Counted from the stretch's first letter, positions 38,047 to 48,499 are shown. The stretch: DNA of 64,000 nucleotides from Leishmania infantum JPCM5 (GCF_000002875.2 NC_009417.2:663929-727928); one strand, 5' to 3'. Translations and numbers: made by a program. Notes: a model not told the origin generated them from the sequence alone.

Positions 38047-38516
38047 TTGTGTGCAGGCGCACAAGAGCAGGTGGCAAAAGAGAGACGCTCGATGTTTAAG
38101 GGATATGCGCTCACGAGAAAGGCGGGTACAAACGACAAGGAAAAAGAAGCCATCCAGCGAAGCGGATGGCGACAAGAGAGACAGGAAGGCCATGCGCCAT
38201 CATCGCCAAAAGCACAAGCAAGCAAGGAGGAGGAACAGAAGAACTGCCGAAGAGGATTGCGTGAACAAGTGTGAGAGTGGCGAGAGAGTCGCAAAAGGAC
38301 AGGAGAGGGGGGAGGGGAGAGCGTGGAAAAGCAAAAGTGCAACTGGGAGTCTCGTACATACTGGGAGGAGACAGACAACAAAGAGGTCGAGAGAATAACA
38401 CATGGACATCTCTGTGCGTGTATGTGGCGGGAGTGATGCGAAGAGCTTGCGTGTGCTCTTTTGCGTGTCTTGAAGCAGAGGAAGAGCCCCGTTGGCGCCG
38501 ATAAGCGCACACACGC
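37404..38516 (-). other. Intergenic region with long CA repeat
   Basis: No gene seen. On the plus strand the DNA is purine-rich (so pyrimidine-rich on the transcribed minus strand), consistent with processing signals of the minus-strand cluster. Contains an uninterrupted (CA)n repeat of ~55 bp at 37986-38040. Confidence 0.5.
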
Positions 38517-39455
38517 CTAATCGCACACCAGGAGGACCGCATTCTTGCCGGGGTGTACGTAGTCCACCGCGCCAGCCACTTGCTCCAGCCGCAACGCTGA
38601 TACAGCTTTCCAGTATCTAGCATCTGGATGCTTGCAAGGCACGCCCGAAGAACGGAGGAAATGTGGCAGCAAGAAACCAAAACACAGATGCGCTGCGGCG
38701 ATGGAGGAAGTTCTGCAGAGGCACGTAGTCGGTTCTGTTCCACTTTGTCGGCATAGTGATGCCACGATGAGCCGTTCTTGGCACCACTGATGCATCCGAT
38801 GAAAACCAGACGGCCGTGCAGCGTAAGGTGCTCGACAGCCATCCGCTGCAGGGTGCTGCCCACTCCCTCGTACACGATATCAAAGCCGTTGGGGGCCAAT
38901 CAGCACATGCCTGCCGCTAACTCTTCCTCAAGCTTCTTATAGATGACCTAGTCGCACCAGATGCCGCGCAGGAATTCGGCCTTCTCTGGCGTGCTGCACG
39001 TGCCCGCGACGCATTTGCAGCCGTACTTCTTGAGAAGCTGCACCTCGATGCTTCTGGTGCCGCCACTGGCAGCAGTGATAAGGGCAATGCCCAGCGGCTT
39101 CAATCGGCACAGCTCGCGGATAGACACGGCAGCAGGTAGCCCGCTGAAGTTGACGGGCACGTACTTGCGGTCTTGCTTAAGTACGCACCAGTGCGCCTCA
39201 GCGGGCACATCCTGGTGCTCGCTGTAGCCACCGGGACAGTACACCACCAGTGCATCGCCAACAGCGACGTTCTGCCCGCCACCCCTGAAGCAGACGACTT
39301 CACCAAGCGACTCAAGGCCAAGGTCGTAAGAAACAGCGTCCTGCGGACGAGGAAGCGGCTGCTCTCCACGTGGTCAGGAATTGGGAAAGACGCGATTTTG
39401 GTGGCCTTCTGGAAGTCCTTGTGCCCTTCTCGACAACTTGCAGCTTCAGCAACAT
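38517..39455 (-). pseudogene. Decayed zinc-type dehydrogenase / quinone oxidoreductase (ZADH2-like)
   Basis: The conceptual translation recovers a medium-chain dehydrogenase in several frames: an N-terminal piece starting MLLKLQVVEKG near 39455 and HKDFQKATKIASFPIPDH in a second frame; then QDRKYVPVNFSGLPAAVS, LITAASGGTRSIEVQLLKKY (nucleotide-binding part) and FDIVYEGVGSTLQRMA with HGRLVFIGCISG in a third frame; then LEQVAGAVDYVHPGKNAV in another frame to the stop. Two in-frame stops interrupt it between 38900 and 38950. The pieces follow the normal order of ZADH2/PTGR-type oxidoreductases. The gene is dead as written unless the assembly is wrong. Confidence 0.8.
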
Positions 39456-39547
39456 CTTTCGAATGAAAGCGGGAAGGCGAAAGAGAAGGCGAGTCGGAGG
39501 AGGGGGCGGGGAACAGAGAGTGGGTACAAGACGGAGACTGATACACT

Positions 39548-39582
<35 letters not shown>

Positions 39583-40478
39583 CGTGTGCGTGGGTGTGGA
39601 ACGCCGGCGGCTACGCACCAACGGAAAAACAGAGTGAAATGGGAAGGGATAGCCCGCGCATAGGCAGATGAGGATATGGGAGCACGATACACAGAGACCA
39701 GAAAAAAACAGAGAGAGAAGGGAAAAGGGAAAGAGACGCGCTAGGAGAGATGGACGAAAGGGGCCCGTGCGCGCACTGATGTGATGCGATGCGACCCAAC
39801 AAGAGCAACTACCGATTGCCTGTTCCGCCGCAGTTGATCAAGGCGATAGTAGGAGGCGCCGTAAGGCAGCAGCGCAACAAAATCGTCTTGCAATGGAGAG
39901 CAGTGTGCTCCCACCTCATGCGTAGGTGGAAAGAAGCGTCTCTCTGACGCGACAAGCGCGCCGAGATCTGTCATTGCGGTTCTGGTTTCGAGGAGGGGTT
40001 AGGGTGGGGACGAAAACACATCCTTCACCCATCACCGGTTCCCCTTCCCCGTGAGTCTTGGTTTACTTCTCCGTCCAAAACTGCTCTTCCTCCTAGCATG
40101 AACTTGACCTTCTGGGAAGGGAAGCAGACCGCACGCAGATACACATGCACACAAAGGCAAGTTTGTCGTGGACACGGACAGCGAAAGAAACGGAGGCGCA
40201 AGAAAAGAAGGGGTGCCGTCGAGAGGAAAAAAAAACATGAAAAGAGAGGCTGATGCTCATGTCAGTTACCTTAGTCGAACATGTCCGAGACACCGTCGTT
40301 CCGTTCAGCACCACACACCCTCGCACATGCACGCATACAAGACAGTCCATACAAATCAGGGATATAAAATTAACAAAGCCGCATACCAACACCGCACCAC
40401 TGCTGAGGCCGAGAGCAAATGAGTGGGGGCAAGAGGAAAGGGGATGCAGAGCGACGCACTCGCATTGCCTCATATGTT
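39456..40478 (-). other. Intergenic region
   Basis: No supported gene. Contains a CA repeat at 39549-39579 and purine-rich plus-strand DNA (i.e. pyrimidine tracts on the minus strand, e.g. 39690-39745) likely used for RNA processing. A 77-codon minus ORF (39974-39741) has some coding-like composition but no recognised match. Confidence 0.45.
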
Positions 40479-43400
40479 CTAGCTGGCGTGCCGAGATGAC
40501 GCCTGGATGCCTTCCTGCTCGTCAGAACCCGATCCCGTCCCGGGGCTGCTCTCCTCTTCATCTTCCTCTTCCCATTCCTCGAACTCCTCCTCCGCATCCT
40601 CGTCGTCGTAGCTGTCGTCATCGTCATCTTCATCTTCCTCGAACTCGTCATCGTTGCTGTCCGTCGAGTCGTCCGTGTCGTAGTCGTCATCCTCTATCGA
40701 CCACTGCTCCATCTCTTCTTCATCGGCGCCCATCGCGCTGTCCTGCTCCTCCTGCACGGCGGGCGAGGCAAAGGCGCCGTGATCCGGGTACGGGCCGGCG
40801 GAGAGACTGAAGAGCCGGATAACGGAATCAATGTCTTGGTCGAGAATGGCGGCGCAGTAGCGGTCGGAGGGGTCGACAGCAAAGGACTTGAAGGAGGGCC
40901 GCACCTCCTCGGAGAAGACGCTGTCGAGGGTGTAGCTGTCCACTGCCGCGACGATGGGGAGGTGCGTGCCGGAGATACGAGAGGCCTCGCGGAAACTGTA
41001 CAACACTCGGCCCGCCTTCGAGCAATGGAAGCTCGTCGTCTTCTGAAACGACGGGACTGTCTGCATCATGCGCCACGTTCGCATGTCCCACACTTTTTCG
41101 TCGATGATGACAAGAGGCAATTTGGGGTGGAAGACGCTCGCGAATGACTCGGTGATGCGGTCGAAACGGAACATCGGCTTCTCGGGCGCCCGCAGGTCCC
41201 ACAGGATGGCGTCGTTCAGCACCAGCTGCGAGGTACAGTCGAACAGGGCCACGTTTGCCATGTTCTCACCTGTCCAAATCGGGTCTGACAGGGTTCGCAA
41301 CTCGACTCCGGTGACAAGGTCGTGTACACGGCAGGCGTGCTCCTCCTCACTTGTGACGACGGCGAGTCGATTGTCGCGCGAAAAGCGCAGCGTGCGACAC
41401 TCCGTCAGCTCCTGCTGCGCCACTGGCAGTAGGTTGCGGCGCATCACGTGAGCCTTGTGAGAGTCATTGACGGCTGCGACGAGGCTGCCGTCGTCGGACA
41501 CGACGAGGGCTGAGATGGCCTCATTCTCAAAGACCAGGTGCTGCTCGAGCAGCTTCTCGTCCGGCGTCTCCTCAGGGAAGGTGTCGAAGAGAGCAATGGA
41601 GCCCTCAGAGGTTCCAATCATGATGGAGTCACCACCATCGCAGAACGCCACGCTCTCCCCTTGCAGCTCCTCTCCACTCCCCGTGATGTCGAACATAAAC
41701 GCCGGGTAGCGGTACGTGAGCCAGTTGGCATTTGTTTGCGTGCGCAGCGTAAACTTGCCGCCGCAGCGGCGCCACAGCAGGCGGTTGAACTCGTTCCGCG
41801 TGTCGTCCAGCGGGATGGGCAGCGGTAGATATACGTGTTTCTTCGTCAGGTCAAACCGCGGCAGTGTTTCAATGGGGTTTGGACAGCGCTCCTGTTGTTG
41901 GCGCAGGTACGACCGTATGACTCCGTCCAGCGAAGGTGTCGGCCCCTTGGCGGCCGCATCGCTAATCGACATCGAGGTGGCGGTGACACCGTCGCTGTAT
42001 GACGCACCTGTGGCGGTGGACGATTTGATGCCACTCTCGCTCCGCAGCGCCGCTGCTGCCGCGGAGAGACCTTCGCTGTCCAGGTGCTCTGCGATGAGTT
42101 GGAGCAGTGATTCTTTAGAGTAGTCCACCACCGCGCGGCCGATAATAGCTTGCCGCTGTTCCATCTCCAGCGGATCAACGGCGTGAACCTTCACGACATC
42201 GGCCTGGCTCACGCCGCCAAAGGCGCTGGGCATGAATGACTTGAGGTTGTCCATGAAGTGCCCAGCCGGGCCAAGCTCTGTTGGCAGCTTTCGGGCTCCG
42301 ACAACGGAGATGAACTCACGTTGAACATCGCTGTACTGGGCGGACAGGTCCTGCGCCAGTGTTCGTATGTTGAGCGCTTCGAAAAGAGCCGCCGTGTCGC
42401 TGTATCGCCGGAGTACCGCCATCAACTGCACCGCCCGCGCCACCACGGGGAAGTAGTTGAGCTTTGCCGACATGGAAGCATCCTTTCGAATTTTGAGCAC
42501 CTCCAAGAGCGCTCGCACGCCGTCACTAGCACGGAAGGCGCCGCAGGCGTTGTTGAAGTTCGCAACAGCGCTTTCGTCCGCCACGTCTGCTGGTGGATTT
42601 GTAATGTGGATGAGGATCTGAAGCGCCGCCACCACGCACGGGAGAAGGTGCCCCTCACGGGAGGTGTTGCGGTTCTGGTACGACACTGCAAGATCGTTGA
42701 CAATGGCCAGAAGCTGCGCTATTCCAGACTCGTGCGAGCGCACTTCGGCTATCAGCGGGCGCACATACGGGATAACAGTCAGCGCGCACAGCGCCTGAAG
42801 CGATGCGATGAGGAGGTCCCACCGACTTTGAACAAAGAAGAAGTTGGCACAGCGGAGAAGCAGCGTGTGCATTCCTTTGTCTACGAGCTTCTGGATGGCG
42901 CCAAGCCGCTCCGCCGTCAACAGACTCTGCACGTTTTCGGCCGACACTCCAGGAAGCCCAGGCGACGGCGCGGCGAGGAAGCCAAGGATTGCGTCCACTG
43001 TTGGCGGATCCCGCGGAAGGGACGTGATGCGTGACGACTGTGTCACCAGCGCCGACAGCACCCGGTGCTTCCTGAAGATGACCTTGGTGGAGAGCATCAA
43101 GTGCGTCACGAGGTAGATGTTGAGGCATCGCAGCAGTGCGAGGAGTAAGTCGCTGTGCATCACGTCGAACTGCCCTTCCGAAATCTTGAGACACCGTTCC
43201 AGCGCCTCGATCGATTCCATTGGCCCGTTTTCGGCTTCAAAGTAGTCTATCACGATAGGAAAGCTCAACGAGTGGAAAAGAAACGCACCCACACTACTCT
43301 GCACATCACTGTTTGTTGTGTGCTTCCACTGGTCGATGATGAACTGCATGATCGGCTCGAAGTAGCTCCTCTGGCGTCGTAGCAGCTCCTCAAACACCGC

Positions 43401-45374
43401 AGTTTTGGCCAGATGGGAAAGGACGATGGCACAACCGTACGTCGTGTACACGTCTAACTTGCCCTGTACCAGACGCAGAATGCGACTCACACCGTCCGCA
43501 TCTAGAAAGAGAAACGCCAGCTTCTTGTGGGATAGGATCGCACTGAGCACCCACCCAATGCGGGCCAGCATCTCACGCTCCAGGCGGTAGCAGCGTTTCA
43601 TTGAAATGAGGTTCACATCCCACTGCAGGAGACTGCGCACCATCTCTTCTTCCGTGGCTTCGTTTGTGTTGTGTTCGGCGAGTGTTTGGCGCACGGAGCG
43701 CTCTGCAGCTTCGCGCGCATGCTCGTTCTCAAGAAATCTGGCACGGATGTCGATGGAGTCCAGTACCTTGAGCGCAGACTCAATCGTCTGAAACTGCAAA
43801 ACAGGAAGAATGGCATCATTCTGCTGACACAGAATACCGGCCACGATACCGATCTGAAGCAGCTCCAGCATCCGGATGTCCGCCCGCGTCACATTCAGCG
43901 TTTTCACGCGCAGGTACGTTTCCCATGAAACTACCTCGTAGTGCGGCGAGCCAAACTGGTACAGAAAAAGGCGATCTTGCTCCCCTGCCGCCGGCTGATC
44001 TAGGCTCGGAATCCAGCGCACAAGCACCTCGTTTTCTGTGCATCCCTCCACAACACCGTAGTCGCAACCTTTTCCTTGCTGGCCGCTTTTCCAGCCTGGG
44101 CCACGCCCAACTCGGTCTCCGGCTTTCGGAATCCATCCATCGAGGTATAACTCTACCTCAGCGGGACCTTCATGGCGCGCATTCTTAGTATCCTGCGGCG
44201 TTACACTCCGGTCGAGCCGTTGCCGCTTCCGCACACCATTCCCTGTAGGTTCGGGAGGCGAGGCCTCGGCTGTGAAAGTTGGCTCGGCGGAGCGCGGCAG
44301 CGGCGAGTCTGGGGCGGTTTTAACCACCGGCGAGGCTTCGCTTGCTTCATCGATTGCCACTTCTTGCACTTGCTGCTGCGTAAAAATAGGTGATCGGCCT
44401 GGCGAGGACCGGCGCGAGGTGGGGTGTGAGTCCATGTCGCTGGGCACAGCGGCCGACCGGTACCGCTGCGGCGACCTTCTCTGGGAGCGCGAAGTCAACG
44501 TGGTTTCCCTGTGAAGCGGGAAGTACCCATATAGCTGATGGACCCAGTGGCGAAAGCGCTGCAGCAGCACCTTCGGCATATTCTGTGCTAGCGCTTCCGA
44601 TACAGTTTGCTCGTCTTGATCGAGCATGCTGAACATGAGCGATAGCGGAACAAGCCGCTTGCGAGGATTCTTCTCCGTAGCGAGCACCTTACACAAGTCG
44701 TACATAGAGATTGGATCAAGGAAGCTCTCGCGCGAGCCCTCTACCACCAATAGCGCGCAGTGCGAGGCAGTGCGCTGTGTGCGCTCCATTCGGGTGTAAA
44801 ATTCAAGAATTAGATCGCGACCCACAGCGTTCCTCGCTTCTTCCCTGTTGAGCTGCTGCTCGTAGTTCAGGCCGAGGACCTCGCCCATGTGATCACAGAA
44901 AACAGTATTGTGGTGGATTGCATGAGCAAGTGACTCGAAGGGCACCCGGTCCTGCATGTTCAGCGTTGCCATGTAGGAGTCTGAGCAGCGCTCATTTTCC
45001 TCATCCAATACACACAGTAGCCTTGCCCACAAGAAGCCATATAACTCTTGCAGCTCAAGTAGACTCAGCAGCGCGTTTTCGCGCTCGGCGATGGCACTGC
45101 TAGTGAGAGCTGGTGTGGGGGCGGCCTCCTCTTCATTAGTAGAGCTCGTTGCACCTGCCATCTCGCTCTCCACAACTGTACTCTTCTCCTTCAAACTGCT
45201 GTACACCTTGAGAAGCCGCTTCATCAATTCCTTGACGAGCGGAACAGACTTGCTTGAAAAGACAAAGTCGTCGTCATCGTCGTCGGCTTCTTCGAATAGA
45301 GAGTCGTCATACAGAGAGTCGTGGTCGCTGCCCAGCTCTATCGAGATTTCTTCCATATTCGATGCGAGGCTCAT
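40479..45374 (-). CDS. DCAF1 (VprBP)-like protein with MIB/HERC2-like domain, 1631 aa
   Basis: Features in order: N-terminal helical region; at ~412-478 a MIB/HERC2-like domain (GDRVGRGPGWKSGQQ, then VEGCTENEVLVRW); ARM-like helical repeats to ~1080; a LisH motif at ~1086-1115 (LLQLIAEHLDSEGLSAAAAA); a WD40 propeller ~1200-1555 with two WDxR motifs (AILWDLRAPE and KVWDMRTWRM), the DDB1-binding boxes; and a long acidic tail. LisH + WDxR propeller + acidic tail is the DCAF1 arrangement, a substrate receptor of CUL4-DDB1 ubiquitin ligases, with animal DCAF1 also acting in chromatin and replication control. The MIB/HERC2-like insert is not one I associate with animal DCAF1. Confidence 0.85.
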   Translation of the reverse strand: MSLASNMEEISIELGSDHDSLYDDSLFEEADDDDDDFVFSSKSVPLVKELMKRLLKVYSSLKEKSTVVESEMAGATSSTNEEEAAPTPALTSSAIAERENALLSLLELQELYGFLWARLLCVLDEENERCSDSYMATLNMQDRVPFESLAHAIHHNTVFCDHMGEVLGLNYEQQLNREEARNAVGRDLILEFYTRMERTQRTASHCALLVVEGSRESFLDPISMYDLCKVLATEKNPRKRLVPLSLMFSMLDQDEQTVSEALAQNMPKVLLQRFRHWVHQLYGYFPLHRETTLTSRSQRRSPQRYRSAAVPSDMDSHPTSRRSSPGRSPIFTQQQVQEVAIDEASEASPVVKTAPDSPLPRSAEPTFTAEASPPEPTGNGVRKRQRLDRSVTPQDTKNARHEGPAEVELYLDGWIPKAGDRVGRGPGWKSGQQGKGCDYGVVEGCTENEVLVRWIPSLDQPAAGEQDRLFLYQFGSPHYEVVSWETYLRVKTLNVTRADIRMLELLQIGIVAGILCQQNDAILPVLQFQTIESALKVLDSIDIRARFLENEHAREAAERSVRQTLAEHNTNEATEEEMVRSLLQWDVNLISMKRCYRLEREMLARIGWVLSAILSHKKLAFLFLDADGVSRILRLVQGKLDVYTTYGCAIVLSHLAKTAVFEELLRRQRSYFEPIMQFIIDQWKHTTNSDVQSSVGAFLFHSLSFPIVIDYFEAENGPMESIEALERCLKISEGQFDVMHSDLLLALLRCLNIYLVTHLMLSTKVIFRKHRVLSALVTQSSRITSLPRDPPTVDAILGFLAAPSPGLPGVSAENVQSLLTAERLGAIQKLVDKGMHTLLLRCANFFFVQSRWDLLIASLQALCALTVIPYVRPLIAEVRSHESGIAQLLAIVNDLAVSYQNRNTSREGHLLPCVVAALQILIHITNPPADVADESAVANFNNACGAFRASDGVRALLEVLKIRKDASMSAKLNYFPVVARAVQLMAVLRRYSDTAALFEALNIRTLAQDLSAQYSDVQREFISVVGARKLPTELGPAGHFMDNLKSFMPSAFGGVSQADVVKVHAVDPLEMEQRQAIIGRAVVDYSKESLLQLIAEHLDSEGLSAAAAALRSESGIKSSTATGASYSDGVTATSMSISDAAAKGPTPSLDGVIRSYLRQQQERCPNPIETLPRFDLTKKHVYLPLPIPLDDTRNEFNRLLWRRCGGKFTLRTQTNANWLTYRYPAFMFDITGSGEELQGESVAFCDGGDSIMIGTSEGSIALFDTFPEETPDEKLLEQHLVFENEAISALVVSDDGSLVAAVNDSHKAHVMRRNLLPVAQQELTECRTLRFSRDNRLAVVTSEEEHACRVHDLVTGVELRTLSDPIWTGENMANVALFDCTSQLVLNDAILWDLRAPEKPMFRFDRITESFASVFHPKLPLVIIDEKVWDMRTWRMMQTVPSFQKTTSFHCSKAGRVLYSFREASRISGTHLPIVAAVDSYTLDSVFSEEVRPSFKSFAVDPSDRYCAAILDQDIDSVIRLFSLSAGPYPDHGAFASPAVQEEQDSAMGADEEEMEQWSIEDDDYDTDDSTDSNDDEFEEDEDDDDDSYDDEDAEEEFEEWEEEDEEESSPGTGSGSDEQEGIQASSRHAS

Positions 45375-45940
45375 AGTGATAGAGTTACAGCTTTGAAATA
45401 GAAGCCCCTTGTGGCGTGTTTTGAGGAGCGGCGCCTTGCGTAATACTAATCCGGGGAGGCAGCCGTACTAGCTTTTGATAAAAGGAATGCTGGCACGACC
45501 GAGGTGCACGAGTGCAGACAGAGGCAATAGAATGGATCGAGGTAGTGCAGCATGCCGGAAAGTGAGTCTAGGGCGGAAGTAAGGGTGATGCAGCTGCTAG
45601 CATACCCCCGAAAGCGCTTTGGTGGCTTGCCGCTACGGAGAGGGTCGTGATCGAAGATTGTGGGGCCTGCAGCAGTGTCCACCACTTTTTTGGTATTTGC
45701 TAGGTGCAGAGAAAGTACTTTGACAAAGCGTGGCGCTTGTCAGTAAACACGCATTCCGTGCGTAACAGAGCTTCCTAAGGACGAACAAAAAAAAAAGTGT
45801 ATCACGACACGCAGCGAAAAATAGTTCAGACGTCACATAGCTTTTCATGGATGTGGCCAAATGCGGATGGTTCAAACTGTTACTTTGCCGTTGAAAGTGT
45901 CAGGCAAAGATGTAGAGCGTACTAGTTAAGCGCTGAGCGA
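45375..45940 (-). other. Intergenic/UTR
   Basis: No gene seen; A-rich plus strand at ~45785-45797 (T run on the minus strand). Confidence 0.4.
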
Positions 45941-46843
45941 TTACTTACCATAAACGTAGAAGGGTGCTTCGTCGTTCCAATCTGCGTTGAAGTGCATCAA
46001 GGTCCGCTGCCGCAGCGTGGTGGAAGCAAGCACCTTTTCGTCGAGCTTACGAGAAGTCACGACACACTGAATGCTAGGGACTTGAGCGATGACGTTCGTC
46101 AATTTCGTCATGAGATCGTCGTCAAACATCCATGAGTGCGTAAAAAGAACGGTAACTCCCTCCTCCTTCAGCCTTGCTGCACACTTCACCAGGTCCCCCT
46201 GCACCCACACAACTTCCTTTTTGGAGAAAATGTCTGAGTAAAGCAGCTTTGCTCGCTTCGATGCCTCTTCAGCTGCCCGGATTCGCGACGGAATGATCTC
46301 TACACCAACGCTCTTCGGACACTTGGTCTCAGAAAGTACCTGCAAACAAACGTTACCGACTCCACTGCCAATATCACAAAACACAATACTGGCCTCCAGA
46401 TCAGCTTGGGATTCACCCTCGCTTTCGAGGAGCTCTCTTTTCCGCCCATCAAGGAGAGCGGGAATAATTGCCTTCGTCCACATTTGGCGGACGCCGTTCA
46501 CGTCGATGATGCCAATCTGTGCAAACACATTCGGTTGCACCGTGATAGATTCCTCTCCGAGCTCCAGCTCTCCGCGGCTTTCGTACTCTTCGGAAAGGTG
46601 CTTGTAGAGAAGAGGCTGCATAACGGCAAAGTTGGGGGGCGGCGATGTAAGTCCCAGTGGCCGGTAATTGGCGGCGATCGAGTGGTGGCGCAGGTAGTTC
46701 ATGTACGTCAGCATTTCTCCGCCAACAGCGCCGACGACTACACCGGTGGCGATAATTCGAAACGCACGGGGGGTAACAACTATCTTCAAGACCACCAACG
46801 TGCCAACGGCGGTACAGCCAAACAGCACCGATGTAGAGTACAT
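45941..46843 (-). CDS. DOT1-like SAM methyltransferase with N-terminal membrane segments, 300 aa
   Basis: A seven-strand methyltransferase: motif I FCDIGSGVGNVCLQ (D157-G163), then GVEIIPSRI (acidic post-I), and VLFTHSWMFDDDLMTKL, the order and wording of DOT1 (histone H3 lysine-79 class) enzymes. The ~50 N-terminal residues contain one or two hydrophobic stretches (SVLFGCTAVGTLVVLKIVV, then a second after RAFRI), which soluble DOT1 proteins of trypanosomes do not have as I recall. A membrane-bound methyltransferase such as the FAM173/ATPSCKMT kind is an alternative. The ATG at 46843 is used; a TTG codon lies upstream in frame. It is the first gene of the minus cluster, beside the divergent switch. 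Confidence 0.62.
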   Translation of the reverse strand: MYSTSVLFGCTAVGTLVVLKIVVTPRAFRIIATGVVVGAVGGEMLTYMNYLRHHSIAANYRPLGLTSPPPNFAVMQPLLYKHLSEEYESRGELELGEESITVQPNVFAQIGIIDVNGVRQMWTKAIIPALLDGRKRELLESEGESQADLEASIVFCDIGSGVGNVCLQVLSETKCPKSVGVEIIPSRIRAAEEASKRAKLLYSDIFSKKEVVWVQGDLVKCAARLKEEGVTVLFTHSWMFDDDLMTKLTNVIAQVPSIQCVVTSRKLDEKVLASTTLRQRTLMHFNADWNDEAPFYVYGK

Positions 46844-47851
46844 GACCCTGCCTACTAACAACGCAGAAACAGAGCGAAAAGGAGCAAGAGATTGTTGAGT
46901 TTGGCGCGGGCAAGCCCGTTCTCAAAGGCTCTCAGGCAGCAGTATGAAGCCACTGTCAGCACAACGTTCATTTTTTTTTGTGTGCGCGCACGACAGTTTT
47001 TTTTCTGCGGCAAAACAGTTTGCAGTCCGGTCGATAGCAACCCACGCCATCTGTTCGAGAGTTCGCTTGCTAATTTGGTAAATTCATGCCTTTACAGCTG
47101 CTGAGCAGCATCACAAAGTCACAAGGCAACCTTGCATCCTTTTCCATTAGTTCAGAAATAGGTTGACCCTTCCTCAAGAGCTCGCTTATGGAGCGCTGAA
47201 AGGCCAGGGATGGTGCTTCGCTACGGCAGGATTCGCAGTGATCACTTCAAAAGAAAAAAACCTTTCGCATGCCTTTCTTTTTCAAGCTTTGCACGAATGG
47301 AACAGATGCACTGTTCCCAGTGGCCTGGGATAGTGTGGAGTGGCGGTGAGCCTTAGTGGGAGGAGAGGGGGGGGTGGAGGGACCTGCAGTGGGTGATGGT
47401 TCCTGAGGTGGTCTTCGAGGAGCTGCGAGAAGACGGTGTCGTTTTCGCTCTTTGCCTCCCATGTCATCTAATGCGGGGGAAGAGCGTGAGATGGCATGTG
47501 AATTCGACGTAGGCAGGCAGAGGTGGCAGCGTTGATTTTGTGCGTGAGCAGCTCGTTGAGCTACAAGTCAAAGAAAATGTTTGGAGCCTGCCGCGAAGCA
47601 CCGCTTTTCAGGCAGACAGGAATGGATCGGTGCAGGTATTCCATCTATCGCTTAGAGACAGTCTATGGCATGCGGGACTCTCTGCGATCACCTGTCCTCG
47701 AATATCCACCTTCCTCTTTCTGCTTTCCCTTTTTACCCTTTTCGCTGCAGGTTCTGGAGCCACGCCACACCCCCAGTGGAGGCATCGAGGACGCTTAGAA
47801 AACCGTGAAGGTGACATCCTTATACACAGGCACGGCACGGATCATCGCCGA
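46844..47851. other. Divergent strand-switch region, ~1 kb
   Basis: Separates the minus cluster (DOT1-like, DCAF1, deaminase) from the plus cluster (derlin onward). In kinetoplastids such sites are the usual start regions of polycistronic transcription. T runs at ~46970-46979 and ~46997-47004, an A run at ~47250 and a pyrimidine-rich tract at ~47700-47745. No RNA gene or core promoter was recognised. Confidence 0.6.
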
Positions 47852-48499
47852 ATGAACAACGTTATTGAAAATGCCCTGCGGGAGACACCCATCACACTCG
47901 TGGTCTGCGGGCTGATGGGGATGCTAGGCGTTATGTCATCATTGGAGGTGATTCATCCTCTCTACTTGCTGCTTAGCCCGTCGTTGGTGTTCAAAGAGCA
48001 TCAGTACTGGCGCTTGGTCACAAACTTCCTTTACTTTGGTCCAATCAGCGCTCACTGCATCATGGAAATTCAGTGGATCTACCTGGTGAGCTCTTACCTT
48101 GAATCGCAGTATTACCACAGGCGACCGCTTGACTACATCTTCCTACTCTTGATCATCGGCTGCTCGCTTTTGGGCCTGCGGTTTTCGTCGATTGTGAATG
48201 TGCCATACCTAAGCTACATGCTAGGCACGTGCCTGACATACATTATGAGTCGTCTGTTCAACGACATGGAAGTTGCCATCTTTTTCGTGGTTCCGGTTCC
48301 AATGCGCCTTCTCCCGTTTGTACTTCTGATCATGAACACAATGGTATCTGGAATGACGAACGAGGTCCTGGGCAATGTTCTCGGGCACATCTTATGGTAT
48401 TTTTTAGAGGTGTTTCCCCGCATCACCGGGCAGAGCCCTCTTCGAATCCAGCGTGTGTTCGAGCGGGCATTTGCTGCACCGGTACGTCAGGCGACATAG
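47852..48499 (+). CDS. Derlin (DER1) family ER membrane protein, 215 aa
   Basis: A polytopic membrane protein with four or more hydrophobic helices. The N-terminal half has the derlin hallmark HQYWRLVTNFLYFGP (WR motif), and the later NEVLGNVLGHILWYF matches the Gx3G helix. The fold is rhomboid-like without the Ser-His catalytic pair, as expected for derlins, which move misfolded proteins out of the ER for degradation with p97/CDC48. Length fits (~200-250 aa). The first ATG in frame after the pyrimidine-rich leader is used. Confidence 0.88.
   Translation: MNNVIENALRETPITLVVCGLMGMLGVMSSLEVIHPLYLLLSPSLVFKEHQYWRLVTNFLYFGPISAHCIMEIQWIYLVSSYLESQYYHRRPLDYIFLLLIIGCSLLGLRFSSIVNVPYLSYMLGTCLTYIMSRLFNDMEVAIFFVVPVPMRLLPFVLLIMNTMVSGMTNEVLGNVLGHILWYFLEVFPRITGQSPLRIQRVFERAFAAPVRQAT

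Noticed and set aside
37934..38398. ORFs containing poly-Thr-His or Val-Cys runs around the CA repeats (also at 34.7 and 39.5 kb)
   Set aside because: They are translations of (CA)n microsatellites, not proteins.
39741..39974. 77-codon minus-strand ORF between the dehydrogenase pseudogene and DCAF1
   Set aside because: Has an ATG and coding-like composition but no recognised domain or support; could be a fragment, kept only as a note.
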